This document shows positions 1 through 8,294 of a stretch of DNA of 58,481 nucleotides, piece by piece. The stretch lies in assembly GCA_019348135.1 (NCBI GenBank), contig JAHWJY010000005.1, positions 1 to 58,481 on the forward strand. The letters run 5' to 3'. Below the pieces are notes generated by a model. That model saw only the letters and a list, made by a program, of their open reading frames with translations, was not told where the DNA came from and did not search any database. The DNA is from Actinomycetota bacterium. Its GTDB lineage: Bacteria; Actinomycetota; Nitriliruptoria; Nitriliruptorales; Nitriliruptoraceae. A program made the translations under genes and the position numbers. Position 1 is the first letter of the stretch; every line of letters begins with the position of its first letter.

Positions 1-329
1 ACCCCGCCTACGCCGCCGCGCTCGCCGACGAGCGCCGGCGCAAGGGGCACGCGCCCTTCCGCATCACCCAGGACCTCCGCAAACGCGGCTTCGCCGACGA
101 CCTCATCGCCCGCGTCGTGGCACCCATGGAGGCCCAGGACCGCGAGGCCCAGGCGTTCGACGCGGCCCGCGGCAAGGCCCGCAGCCTCTCCGGACTCGCC
201 GACGAGACCGCGTTCCGACGCCTCGTGGGCTACCTCGCGCGTCGCGGCTACCCCGAGGGCCTCGCCCGCAAGGTGTCCCGCGAGGTCGTCTACGCCGACC
301 GCGAGGCACGCCGGACGGCCGAGCGCTAG
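1..329 (+). CDS. recX: Regulatory protein RecX, C-terminal part
   Basis: RecX binds RecA filaments and modulates recombination and the SOS response in the cytoplasm. The window begins inside the gene; reading from base 3 gives about 108 residues and a TAG stop at 327-329. The visible part has the RecX three-helix repeat pattern: an ADERRRKGHAPFRITQDLRKRGF segment (short basic helix, aromatic residue, then an LRxRGF turn) and a second LVGYLARRGYPEGLARKVSREV helix pair. RecX normally follows recA, which should lie just left of the window. The 5' end is missing because of the window edge, not a mutation. Identification rests on the repeat pattern and on the miaB/lexA neighbourhood typical of actinobacteria. 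Confidence 0.85.
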   Translation, partial: PAYAAALADERRRKGHAPFRITQDLRKRGFADDLIARVVAPMEAQDREAQAFDAARGKARSLSGLADETAFRRLVGYLARRGYPEGLARKVSREVVYADREARRTAER

Positions 330-379
330 GACGCGTCCGCGGCGCGGAGGAGGGGCCGTCCCGGCCTACGCTGGGCCGC

Positions 380-1156
380 ATGAGCGAGCTCCTGCCCGAC
401 GACCTCCCCGACAACGTCCGGGTGACGAGCGTCAACGAGGTCATGGCGGTGATGTCCTCCGGGCCGCTGCTCACGGTCTGCTTCGACCTCGACGGCTGCC
501 TCGTCGACACGCGCGCGGCGTTCACCGAGTCCCTGAACGAGGCGCTGCACGAGCACGGCCTGCCGACCCTGCCGAAGAGCTCGCTGCACCGCTACATCGG
601 CCCGCCGCTGCGGGGGACCCTCGTCGAGCTCGTGGACGAGCTCCTCGGCGACCCCGACGACGTCGACGCGATCCTCGCGGCCTACCGCCGCCACTACCGG
701 CACGCCTCGCTGCGTCTCACGACCCGCGTCCCCGGGATCCGGTCGGCCCTGAACGCGCTCGACCTCTGGGTCCGCGCCGGCGTCGTCACGTCGAAGCCGC
801 TGCCGTTCGCCGTCCCGATCATCGACGCGGTCGGGCTGCGCCGGCAGGTCGCCTTCGTCGAGGGTCCCAGCCTCGAGGCGACCGAGGAGACCAAGACCGA
901 GACCCTGGCGCGGGCGCTCGACCGCTGGGGGCGCAGCGACGTCGCCGTGGTGATCGGCGACCGCGCGGAGGACATCGCCGCCGGCCACGCGAACGAGGCG
1001 GTCACCGTCGGGGTGACGTGGGGCATCGGTGACGAGGAGGAGCTGCGCGACGCCGGCGCCGCGTCGATCGTGACCGACCCCGCCGAGCTGCCCGACCTGC
1101 TGCGCGCGATCCGCGCCGAGGCCGGCGGGGTGGGGCCGGGGGCCCCGCAGCGCTAG
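380..1156 (+). CDS. HAD-superfamily phosphatase, phosphoglycolate phosphatase-like
   Basis: A cytoplasmic 258-residue haloacid dehalogenase-type phosphatase. Motif I is FDLDGCLVDT with nucleophile Asp36 and acid/base Asp38; motif II is V-T-S-K-P with Lys139; motif III/IV is IGDRAEDI with Asp194 and Asp198. An alpha-helical cap of the Gph type lies between motifs I and II. The first 28 residues are an extra N-terminal extension. The substrate cannot be read from sequence; phosphoglycolate or another small sugar phosphate is usual for this subgroup. A TACGCT -10 box (367-372) ends seven bases before the ATG and no Shine-Dalgarno sequence is evident, so the transcript may be leaderless. Confidence 0.85.
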   Translation: MSELLPDDLPDNVRVTSVNEVMAVMSSGPLLTVCFDLDGCLVDTRAAFTESLNEALHEHGLPTLPKSSLHRYIGPPLRGTLVELVDELLGDPDDVDAILAAYRRHYRHASLRLTTRVPGIRSALNALDLWVRAGVVTSKPLPFAVPIIDAVGLRRQVAFVEGPSLEATEETKTETLARALDRWGRSDVAVVIGDRAEDIAAGHANEAVTVGVTWGIGDEEELRDAGAASIVTDPAELPDLLRAIRAEAGGVGPGAPQR

Positions 1157-1185
1157 CCTGCGACCGCACGGACACCGGAGGACAC

Positions 1186-1500
1186 GTGACCACCCTGCAG
1201 GCCTGGCTGATCGTCGGCGTCCCCGCGCTCGTCGTCGTCGCGGCGCTCTTCACCGGTCGCTCGGCGGTCCGCGCGATGTTCGGCTACCTCGCGCTCGCCG
1301 CGACGCTGGTGTTCTTCGTCGTGGTGCCGGGCGACCCCATCTCCGCCGCGGTCATCGGCCTGGCGGCGGTCTTCCTCGTCGCCACGGGGCGGGGGACGGG
1401 CGTGGACGACGACTTCCCGGAGCACCACGAGAACCGCAAGCGCATGACGACGGACCCGAGCCACGCGCTCCCCGAGGAGCTGCCGGCGCAGCGCGGCTGA
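1186..1500 (+). CDS. Small two- to three-helix membrane protein of unknown function
   Basis: I do not recognise this 104-residue protein. It has hydrophobic segments at about residues 5-22, 30-47 and 52-66, with a short basic loop (GRSAVRA) between the first two, and then a hydrophilic tail of about 38 residues rich in Asp, Glu and His. The GTG start is preceded by GGAGGA at good spacing, and a TAGCCT -10-like box lies at 1154-1159, directly after the upstream HAD gene's stop. The gene is 76 bases upstream of miaB and on the same strand, so it may be cotranscribed. Small membrane proteins of this shape are common in actinobacteria near miaB, but no role can be assigned. Confidence 0.7.
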   Translation: MTTLQAWLIVGVPALVVVAALFTGRSAVRAMFGYLALAATLVFFVVVPGDPISAAVIGLAAVFLVATGRGTGVDDDFPEHHENRKRMTTDPSHALPEELPAQRG

Positions 1501-1588
1501 CGCCGCCGTACCCTTCGCCACGCCGCCGACCAGCGGCGTCCCGGAGTGCCGCGACCCTCCGACCCGTTCCCGTCCTGTGAGCCCGCGC

Positions 1589-3097
1589 ATGCCCCGCACC
1601 TACCTCATCCGGACCTTCGGGTGCCAGATGAACGAGCACGACTCCGGTCGTGCCGCCGGCATGCTCGAGACCCTCGGCTACCGCCCCGCGACGAGCGACG
1701 ACGAGGCCGACCTCGTCCTGCTGAACACCTGCGCGGTGCGTGAGAACGCCGACAACAAGCTCTACGGCACCCTCGGCCACCTCAAGTCGCTCAAGGACGC
1801 CCGGCGCGCCGCCGGCGCGGACCTCACGATCGCGGTCGGCGGCTGCCTCGCCCAGAAGGACGGCGGCACCATCGTCGACCGTGCGCCGTGGGTGGACGTG
1901 GTCTACGGCACGCACAACCTCGCCAACCTGCCGGCGCTCCTCGCCCAGGCCGACAGCCAGGCCATCCCCGTGGTCGAGCTCGTCGAGCAGCTCGAGAGCT
2001 TCCCCTCCGCGCTCCCCGCCAAGCGCGAGGTGCGCCACCACGCGTGGGTGTCGATCAGCGTCGGCTGCAACAACTCCTGCACCTTCTGCATCGTGCCGGC
2101 GCTGCGCGGCCCCGAGGTCTCGCGCCGCATCGGCGACATCGTCGACGAGGTCCGGATGCTCGTCGCCGACGGCGTGATCGAGGTCACGCTCCTCGGTCAG
2201 AACGTGAACTCCTACGGGCGGGACCTCGGGGGACGTGCGCTGTTCGCCGACCTCCTCCGCGAGCTCGGCGACGTCGCCGACCTCGAGCGCGTCCGGTTCA
2301 CGAGCCCCCACCCGCGCGACTTCACCGAGGACGTCCTCCACGCGATGGCCGAGACGCCCAACGTGTGCGAGCACCTCCACCTGCCGCTGCAGTCCGGCTC
2401 CGACCGGGTGCTGAAGGCGATGCGGCGGTCCTACCGCCAGCAGCGCTACCTCGAGCTCGTCGACCGCACCCGCGAGCTGATGCCGGACGCGTCGCTCACC
2501 ACCGACATCATCGTCGGCTTCCCGGGCGAGACCGACGAGGACTTCGAGCAGACGCTGGAGGCGGTCGAGGCGGCCCGTTTCGACCAGGCGTTCACGTTCC
2601 AGTACTCGCCCCGCCCGGGCACGCCGGCGGCCGAGATGGTCGACGACTTCGTGCCGGCCGACGTCGTCGCCGAGCGGTACGGCCGTCTCGAGGAGCTGAC
2701 CCGCCGGCAGTCGCACGAGGCGCACGTGCGGCTCGTGGGCAGCGACCAGGAGCTGTTGATCGAGTCGCCGTCGAAGAAGGACGCGTCGCGGTTCTCGGCC
2801 CGGACCCGCGGCAACCACCTCGTCCACCTGCCCGTCGGCGACGGCTACGCGCCGGGCGACCTCGTGGTGTCGCGCATCGTCGAGGCCGCGACGAACTACG
2901 CCATCGCCGACGCGCCGAGCGCCGTGCGCCGCACCGTCGCCGGCCGCGCGACCGAGGCGGCGATGGCGCGCGGCGAGGGCTGGACGCTCGCGACCTCGCC
3001 GGCGGCGGCGGGGCAGCCCTCGGGCCTGACCGTCCCCGCCGGCCGCGGCCTGCCGGTGTTGAGCAGCGGCGGAGCCGACCTCACGATCGGGCCGTGA
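1589..3097 (+). CDS. miaB: tRNA-2-methylthio-N6-dimethylallyladenosine synthase MiaB
   Basis: Radical-SAM enzyme that adds the 2-methylthio group to i6A37 of tRNAs reading codons that start with U. It has an N-terminal UPF0004 domain carrying three cluster cysteines (Cys12 in TFGCQMN, Cys48 in LNTCAV, Cys86 in GGCLAQ), a radical-SAM core with C-x3-C-x2-C at Cys160, Cys164 and Cys167, and a TRAM domain near residues 370-435. About 65 further residues follow the TRAM domain, a longer tail than usual. The ATG at 1589 matches the family start (MPRTYLIRTFGC); a GTG at 1577 in frame is the alternative. The stop overlaps the next gene by four bases, and miaA, which makes the i6A substrate, lies one gene downstream. 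Confidence 0.95.
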   Translation: MPRTYLIRTFGCQMNEHDSGRAAGMLETLGYRPATSDDEADLVLLNTCAVRENADNKLYGTLGHLKSLKDARRAAGADLTIAVGGCLAQKDGGTIVDRAPWVDVVYGTHNLANLPALLAQADSQAIPVVELVEQLESFPSALPAKREVRHHAWVSISVGCNNSCTFCIVPALRGPEVSRRIGDIVDEVRMLVADGVIEVTLLGQNVNSYGRDLGGRALFADLLRELGDVADLERVRFTSPHPRDFTEDVLHAMAETPNVCEHLHLPLQSGSDRVLKAMRRSYRQQRYLELVDRTRELMPDASLTTDIIVGFPGETDEDFEQTLEAVEAARFDQAFTFQYSPRPGTPAAEMVDDFVPADVVAERYGRLEELTRRQSHEAHVRLVGSDQELLIESPSKKDASRFSARTRGNHLVHLPVGDGYAPGDLVVSRIVEAATNYAIADAPSAVRRTVAGRATEAAMARGEGWTLATSPAAAGQPSGLTVPAGRGLPVLSSGGADLTIGP

Positions 3098-3939
3098 CCG
3101 TCGTCGCGGGCGCGGCGGCCGTCCCCGCGTCCCCACTGCTCCTCCCGGAGGCGTCGCCGGGGCTCCCGGCGCGCGACGCCGAGCCGGTCCTCCGGATGCG
3201 CGCGGCCGTCGAGGCGACCGTCGCCGCGCTCCCCGACGCCGACGTCGTGGTGCTCGTCGGGTCCGGTCCGCGGGGCTTCCGCGAGCGCGCCCGCTCGAGC
3301 CTGCGGCCGCTCGGCATCGCGACCGAGGACCTCGTGCTGCCGGTCGACAGCGAGCTGCTCACCCACGCCACCCGCCTCACCCAGTACCCCGTGCTCATCG
3401 GCGGCGGTCTGTCGGTCGAGAACGCGGTCCTCGCACGGCTCATCCACCGCGCCCGGGGCGAGGTGCCGGTGCTGCCGGTGAGCGTCGCCCCCGAGACCGA
3501 CGGGCAGGTGCTCGTCAACATCGGCGCCGGCCTCGTCGAGGCGCTGCGCGACACCCACCGCACGGGCGTGGTCCTCGCCACGAGCGACCTGTCGGCCGGC
3601 CTGGACCGGACCAGCCCGCGCTACGAGATCGCCGGCGCGGCCGCCTGGGACCGGCTCGTGCTGCGGGCCGTGTCGACCGGCGACGCCGATGCGCTGGCCG
3701 CGCTCGGGCCGACCGAGGCGGCGCGTGTCCACGGCCGCGGCTGGGGCCCGCTCACGGTCCTCGCCGGCCTCGCCGCCACGGCCCGCCTGCACCCCGTGGA
3801 GGAACCGGGCTACGAGGTGGTCCGCGGCGTGGGACGTCTGTGGCTCCGGCTGGGGCACACCGGCTCGCCGGACGTCGGCGGCGCGTTCCGACGCGACGGC
3901 AACGCGCCGCTGACCCTGCCGCGCGGGACGGAGCGCTGA
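3094..3939 (+). CDS. Class III extradiol dioxygenase-like protein between miaB and miaA
   Basis: A 281-residue protein resembling the catalytic-subunit fold of LigB/DODA-type extradiol dioxygenases. Hints are the N-terminal P-x-S-P-L-L-L-P-E strand-turn, the VVLVGSGPRGF segment, a VLATSDLSAGLD turn near residue 165 and a closing WGPLTVLAG helix. The histidines that bind iron in real LigB enzymes are not visible at the N-terminal site, where the sequence reads AVPASPLL, so a ring-cleaving activity is doubtful. The GTG start overlaps the miaB stop (GTGA), and the stop is followed two bases later by miaA. This miaB - DODA-like - miaA order is familiar from other actinobacteria, which suggests a conserved but unknown role. 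The fold assignment is moderate, the function open. Confidence 0.75.
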   Translation: MTVVAGAAAVPASPLLLPEASPGLPARDAEPVLRMRAAVEATVAALPDADVVVLVGSGPRGFRERARSSLRPLGIATEDLVLPVDSELLTHATRLTQYPVLIGGGLSVENAVLARLIHRARGEVPVLPVSVAPETDGQVLVNIGAGLVEALRDTHRTGVVLATSDLSAGLDRTSPRYEIAGAAAWDRLVLRAVSTGDADALAALGPTEAARVHGRGWGPLTVLAGLAATARLHPVEEPGYEVVRGVGRLWLRLGHTGSPDVGGAFRRDGNAPLTLPRGTER

Positions 3940-3941
3940 GC

Positions 3942-4841
3942 GTGGCCACGCCGGTGCTCGCGCTGCTGGGACCGACCGCGTCGGGCAAGAGCGACCTCGC
4001 CCACCGGGTGGCGGCCGACCGTGCCGGAGCCGTCGAGCTCGTCGCCGTCGACGCGTTCACCGTCTACCGGGGGATGGACGTCGGCACCGCCAAGGCGTCG
4101 CCGGCCGAGCGCGCGGCCGTGCCGCACCACCTCGTCGACGTGCTCGACCCGGACGAGGACGTCTCGGTCGCGTGGTTCCAGGTGCGGGCGCGGGCCGCGA
4201 TCGACGACATCCTCGCGCGCGGAGGGACGCCGCTCCTCGTCGGCGGCTCGGGCCTCTACTTCCGGGCGGTCGTGGACGACCTGCGGTTCCCACCCACCGA
4301 TCCGGAGGTGCGCGGTCGTCTCGAGGCCGTCTGGGCCGGTCGTCCGGCCGCCGCCTGGACGCGCCTGCAGGAGTGCGACCCGGACGCCGCCGGCCGCATC
4401 GACCCCGCCAACCTGCGGCGGACGGTACGTGCGCTGGAGGTGATGGAGCTCACTGGCGAGCGGTTCTCGAGCTTCCGCGACAGCTGGGACACCTACGTCT
4501 CGTCGCGCTACCCCGGGTTGGACGTCGCGTACCTCGAGCCCCCGACCGCGGAGCTCCGCGCCGCGATCCGCGAGCGCAGCGCCGGCATGGTCGCCGGCGG
4601 GCTGCTCGACGAGGCGCGGGCGCTGCGGGCATCGGTCGGGGAGCTGTCCTCGACCGCCCGTCAGGCGATCGGGTACCAGGAGGCGTTCGCCGTCCTCGAC
4701 GGGACGCTGGCCCCCGACCACCTCGCCGACACCATCGCGGACCGCACCTGGGCCTACGCCCGCCGGCAGCGGTCCTGGTTCCGTCGGGACCCCCGCTGCG
4801 CCCCGGTGACCCCCGCCGACGTCCTCGCCCGCTGGACCTGA
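3942..4841 (+). CDS. miaA: tRNA dimethylallyltransferase MiaA
   Basis: Transfers the dimethylallyl group from DMAPP to N6 of A37 in tRNA, giving the i6A that MiaB then thiomethylates. The 299-residue protein has the P-loop GPTASGKS at residues 10-17, the DAFTVYRGMDVGTAK segment that contains the catalytic Asp and tRNA-binding residues, the LVGGSGLYFRAV loop, and the late QAIGYQEA motif. Length is typical of the family. The GTG start lies two bases after the preceding stop, so translation is probably coupled through the miaB - DODA-like - miaA unit. The gene converges on the secreted hydrolase gene with only 22 bases between stops. Confidence 0.95.
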   Translation: MATPVLALLGPTASGKSDLAHRVAADRAGAVELVAVDAFTVYRGMDVGTAKASPAERAAVPHHLVDVLDPDEDVSVAWFQVRARAAIDDILARGGTPLLVGGSGLYFRAVVDDLRFPPTDPEVRGRLEAVWAGRPAAAWTRLQECDPDAAGRIDPANLRRTVRALEVMELTGERFSSFRDSWDTYVSSRYPGLDVAYLEPPTAELRAAIRERSAGMVAGGLLDEARALRASVGELSSTARQAIGYQEAFAVLDGTLAPDHLADTIADRTWAYARRQRSWFRRDPRCAPVTPADVLARWT

Positions 4842-4863
4842 CGCCCCGGCGCGGGTGGAGAGG

Positions 4864-7251
4864 TCAGCCGGCGGCGGTGCGGACGGTGGCGAGCGAGCTG
4901 TCGGACACGGCCGCCGGCCCACCGAAGACGAGCACGCGTCGGATGGTGGCGCGGTACCGCCGGAGGAGGTCCACCGTCGCGGCGGAACGGCGGGCGTCCG
5001 CCCCGTCCACGAGCAGGACGATCCCGCCGGACGGGGCACCCCACTCGCCGGCGACCGCGACCGCGCCGGCGGACAGCGCGTCGGCGAACCCGCGGCCCGT
5101 GGCGACGTAGACCTCCTCGAGATCCGCGCCCCGGCGGACGGCGAGCTCGGCCACCGCCGCGCTCGTGGCGTAGCGGTCCGGGCCCGACACACGCGTCGGC
5201 GACGGCAGCGACGAGAACGCCTGCGGGCCGACGACCCGCTCGCCGCCGACGACGGTGGTCCGGGTCACGCCCAGGTCGGCGATGACGCGACGGGTCGCGG
5301 TGGGGACCCGGTCGCCGTCCACGAGCAGGATGGGGGCTCCCGCGGCGGCCGCGACGGGAGCGACCGAGAGCGCGTCGGCGAAGCTCCGGCCGGAGGCGAT
5401 GAACGCCTCGTCCGCCGTCGCGCCCAGCTCCCGGGCCACGGCGGCGGCGGTGGCGAAGCGGTCGGGTCCGTGGATGCGCTCGACCGCGAGCCCGCGGGCC
5501 TCCAGCGCGGCCACGACGTCGTCGCCGACGACCGCCGGTCCGCCCACGACGATCGCCTCGCGCGCCCCCAGCCGGTCGAGCTCGCGCGTCACCGCCGGCG
5601 ACAGCTCGTCGCCGACCAGGAGCACGGGCGCGTCGTGCGCCGCGGCGAGCGGCACCGCGGCGAGCGCGTCGGGGAAGTCCGCGGCCGTCGCGACCACGAC
5701 GGTGCGGGTCACGCCGAAGGTCCGCTGGGACGCGCGGGCGGCGGTCTCGATGCGGTCGCCGCCGGCGACGCGGTCCGCCGCACCGGGCAGGGCACACTCG
5801 TTGGCGCGCTCGTGCGGGGTGGTGGCGGGGTCGAAGGGGATGAACCCGCTCGGCGGGGCGCTGCGGCCCTCGGTCACCCACGCGTCGAGCGCGTCGATCG
5901 AGGCCCAGAAGCAGGGCAGGAGGGGCCGGAACGAGTCCGGGTAGCTGTCGGCGGCCGTGTCGACGTGGGTGCCGCGCTCGACCACGTAGTAGCGGAACGC
6001 GTCGCCGTGTCCGGCGTCGCGGACGAGGTCGGCGTAGACGTCGCCGTTGCCGGCGATCGGCAACAGCGCGTCGAGGGTGCCGTGGAGGGTGATGAACGGC
6101 GTCCCGGACGTGTCGCCGGTGTTCGCCAGCTCGCCGACGCGCTCCTTCACGAACGCCGGTCGTGCGTGGTAGTCGTAGTCGTAGTCCGGGTCGCCCGGCG
6201 GGATCACCAGCCGGGGGGCGGCGACGTAGTTGGTGTACTCCGGGTCCACGACGGGCCGGTAGGTGCTCTGCACCGCGCCCCAGTAGATCGAGTTGTGGTT
6301 GTCCCAGATCGGCTCGGAGTCGGGCGGCAGCAGCCCCTCGTGCACCATCTCCCAGTACCCGCTCTCGTCGCCCGCGCGGTAGCGCTGGTAGCCGCGGAAC
6401 ATCGGCGGGATGTAGGTGTAGAGGTTCGGGCCGGGGGCGTGCATCAGCGTCCCCTCCCAGTCGACGGCACCGTCGAACAGCTCCGGGTAGCGCTCGACCG
6501 CGAGGCGCGTCTGGTAGCCGCCGTTGGAGATGCCGGCGACGTAGGTGAGCTCCGCCTCGCGGCCGTGGATCGACGCCAGGGCGCCCTGTCCCGCGAGCGT
6601 GGCCTTCCGCATCATCGGGGCCCACTGCGCGATGGCGGCGTTCGGGGTCCAGGACGTGTGCGAGCCGTCGGTCTCGTCGTCGCCGGCGCGGAAGAAGTTC
6701 AGCCCCGTGTTGCCCTTGTCCTGGGTGACGTACGCCCAGCCCTTCAGCAGCACGTAGTCGGACAGGACGACGTCGCTGGCGAACTGCGTCCGGATCCCCG
6801 GCGTGCCGCCCACCATGAGGTGGGTGCCGTCCCAGCCGTGGGGCACGCGGATCAGGAACTGGCCGTTGCGGCGGTGCCCGTCGGGGCACGACGGGATGAA
6901 GCTGTTGTGCTCCGTCTCCCAGTGCGAGCAGGTGTCGCCCTCGAACCAGCCCTCGATCTGGATGCCGGGGACGGGCTGGTCGCTGTACTCGGTCTGCTTC
7001 GACGTGAGCGCGGAGTTGCCGCGGTTGCCCGAGCCGCCCCAGCCGTAGGTCGTCTGGTCGATGCGGGGGTTGCCGAGCGTCGTGAGGTCCTCGAGGCAGG
7101 TCACCTGCACGAACTCCGCCCCCGGGATGGTGAGGTCGTCCGCGGTCGGACACGGCGCCTGCGCCAGGGCGGGAGCCCCGCCCGGCGCGCTCAGCACCGG
7201 GACCAGCCCGGCGATCATCCCGAGCACCACGATCAGCATCGTCCGTCGCAT
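4864..7251 (-). CDS. Secreted alpha/beta hydrolase with three cell-wall-binding type 2 (CWB2) repeats
   Basis: A 795-residue exported enzyme. Residues 1-32 are a signal peptide (basic MRR start, hydrophobic core, ALA-QA cleavage region). Residues about 35-490 form an alpha/beta hydrolase, with nucleophile Ser242 in G-I-S-N-G-G, Asp394 in H-G-T-L-D and His429 in E-R-G-T-H; the shape recalls tannase/feruloyl-esterase or hydroxybutyrate-oligomer hydrolases. Residues about 494-790 are three CWB2 repeats, each with the R-x3-A-A, F-x-D-A-L and V-V-G-G signatures, which hold proteins non-covalently on the wall. I chose the ATG at 7251 because it starts directly on the signal peptide; an upstream in-frame start at 7347 would add a non-signal leader. 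An ester substrate outside the cell is inferred; specificity is unknown. Confidence 0.85.
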   Translation of the reverse strand: MRRTMLIVVLGMIAGLVPVLSAPGGAPALAQAPCPTADDLTIPGAEFVQVTCLEDLTTLGNPRIDQTTYGWGGSGNRGNSALTSKQTEYSDQPVPGIQIEGWFEGDTCSHWETEHNSFIPSCPDGHRRNGQFLIRVPHGWDGTHLMVGGTPGIRTQFASDVVLSDYVLLKGWAYVTQDKGNTGLNFFRAGDDETDGSHTSWTPNAAIAQWAPMMRKATLAGQGALASIHGREAELTYVAGISNGGYQTRLAVERYPELFDGAVDWEGTLMHAPGPNLYTYIPPMFRGYQRYRAGDESGYWEMVHEGLLPPDSEPIWDNHNSIYWGAVQSTYRPVVDPEYTNYVAAPRLVIPPGDPDYDYDYHARPAFVKERVGELANTGDTSGTPFITLHGTLDALLPIAGNGDVYADLVRDAGHGDAFRYYVVERGTHVDTAADSYPDSFRPLLPCFWASIDALDAWVTEGRSAPPSGFIPFDPATTPHERANECALPGAADRVAGGDRIETAARASQRTFGVTRTVVVATAADFPDALAAVPLAAAHDAPVLLVGDELSPAVTRELDRLGAREAIVVGGPAVVGDDVVAALEARGLAVERIHGPDRFATAAAVARELGATADEAFIASGRSFADALSVAPVAAAAGAPILLVDGDRVPTATRRVIADLGVTRTTVVGGERVVGPQAFSSLPSPTRVSGPDRYATSAAVAELAVRRGADLEEVYVATGRGFADALSAGAVAVAGEWGAPSGGIVLLVDGADARRSAATVDLLRRYRATIRRVLVFGGPAAVSDSSLATVRTAAG

Positions 7252-7382
7252 CCGACCCGCTCCCGTCCGCCCGGTCCCGCCCGGTGCGCGGATGATGCCC
7301 GTTCGTGGACCCGGAGGTGAGGTGTTCGCCACACCGGGCCCGGTCACCTCCCCGGACCGCCCCCGCAGTACCCTCGCCGGCG

Positions 7383-8294
7383 ATGGACTTCACCAAGGCA
7401 CACGGCACCGGCAACGACTTCGTCGTCCTCGCGGACCTGGACGACGACCTCGACCTGGGCGCGGACCTCGTCCGGGCGCTGTGCGACCGCCGGTTCGGCA
7501 TCGGGGGCGACGGCATCCTGCGCCTCGGCCGGCCCACCGGCGGCGCGGACGTGTTCATGGACTACCGCAACGCCGACGGGACCATCGTCGAGATGTGCGG
7601 CAACGGGGTCCGGGTCGTGGCCAAGCACGTCGTCGACCACGGCCTCGTCACGCCGAGGGGCGACACCGTCGTCGTCGGGACGCGCGCCGGCGACAAGCCC
7701 GTGACGGTCCACCGGGGACCCGACGGGCTCGTCGCCGCCGTCACCGTCGACATGGGCCCGCCGATCCTCGACCCGACCGACGTGCCGTTCCTCGCCGAGG
7801 ACCCCGGGGCCGTCTCGGAGCCGTTCCCGATCGGCGACACCACGCTCGAGGTGTCGGCCGTCTCGATGGGCAACCCGCACGCGGTCACCGTCGTCGACGA
7901 CGTCACGACGGCGCCCGTCCGCAGCCTCGGCCCGGCGGTCGAGGTCGACGGGCGCTTCCCGAAGCACACCAACGTCGAGTTCGCCGAGGTGGTGTCGGAC
8001 CATGAGGTCCGACTGCGGGTGTGGGAGCGGGGGGTCGGCGAGACCGCCGCGTGCGGCACCGGTGCCTGCGCCACGGTGGTCGCGCTCCAGCGACGGGGGC
8101 TCGTCGGCACCGCCGTCGACGTGCACCTGCCGGGCGGCGTCCTCGCCGTGCGCTACGACCCCCAGACCCATCCGTCCGTCCACATGACCGGGCCCGCCGT
8201 GGAGGTCGGCTCCGGCACGCTCGACGGCACGTGGCTCGCCGCCGCACGTGCGGGCCGGGTCCCCCCGACCGCGGACCGAGAGGCATCCCCCTGA
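7383..8294 (+). CDS. dapF: Diaminopimelate epimerase
   Basis: Interconverts LL- and meso-diaminopimelate for lysine and peptidoglycan synthesis. The 303-residue protein has the family start MDFTKAHGTGNDF, the first catalytic cysteine Cys72 in E-M-C-G-N-G-V-R, and the second, Cys224, in A-A-C-G-T-G-A, the usual two-base pair of cofactor-free epimerases. A TACCCT -10 box at 7369-7374 ends eight bases before the ATG and no ribosome-binding site is seen, so the mRNA is probably leaderless. The gene is divergent from the wall-anchored hydrolase and its TGA stop overlaps the apparent CTG start of hflX. Confidence 0.96.
   Translation: MDFTKAHGTGNDFVVLADLDDDLDLGADLVRALCDRRFGIGGDGILRLGRPTGGADVFMDYRNADGTIVEMCGNGVRVVAKHVVDHGLVTPRGDTVVVGTRAGDKPVTVHRGPDGLVAAVTVDMGPPILDPTDVPFLAEDPGAVSEPFPIGDTTLEVSAVSMGNPHAVTVVDDVTTAPVRSLGPAVEVDGRFPKHTNVEFAEVVSDHEVRLRVWERGVGETAACGTGACATVVALQRRGLVGTAVDVHLPGGVLAVRYDPQTHPSVHMTGPAVEVGSGTLDGTWLAAARAGRVPPTADREASP

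Noticed and set aside
4855-7320. Plus-strand 821-residue open frame opposite the wall-anchored hydrolase.
   Set aside because: The composition is repetitive Arg/Gly/Val with no recognisable domain, whereas the minus strand codes a signal peptide, a hydrolase triad and CWB2 repeats.
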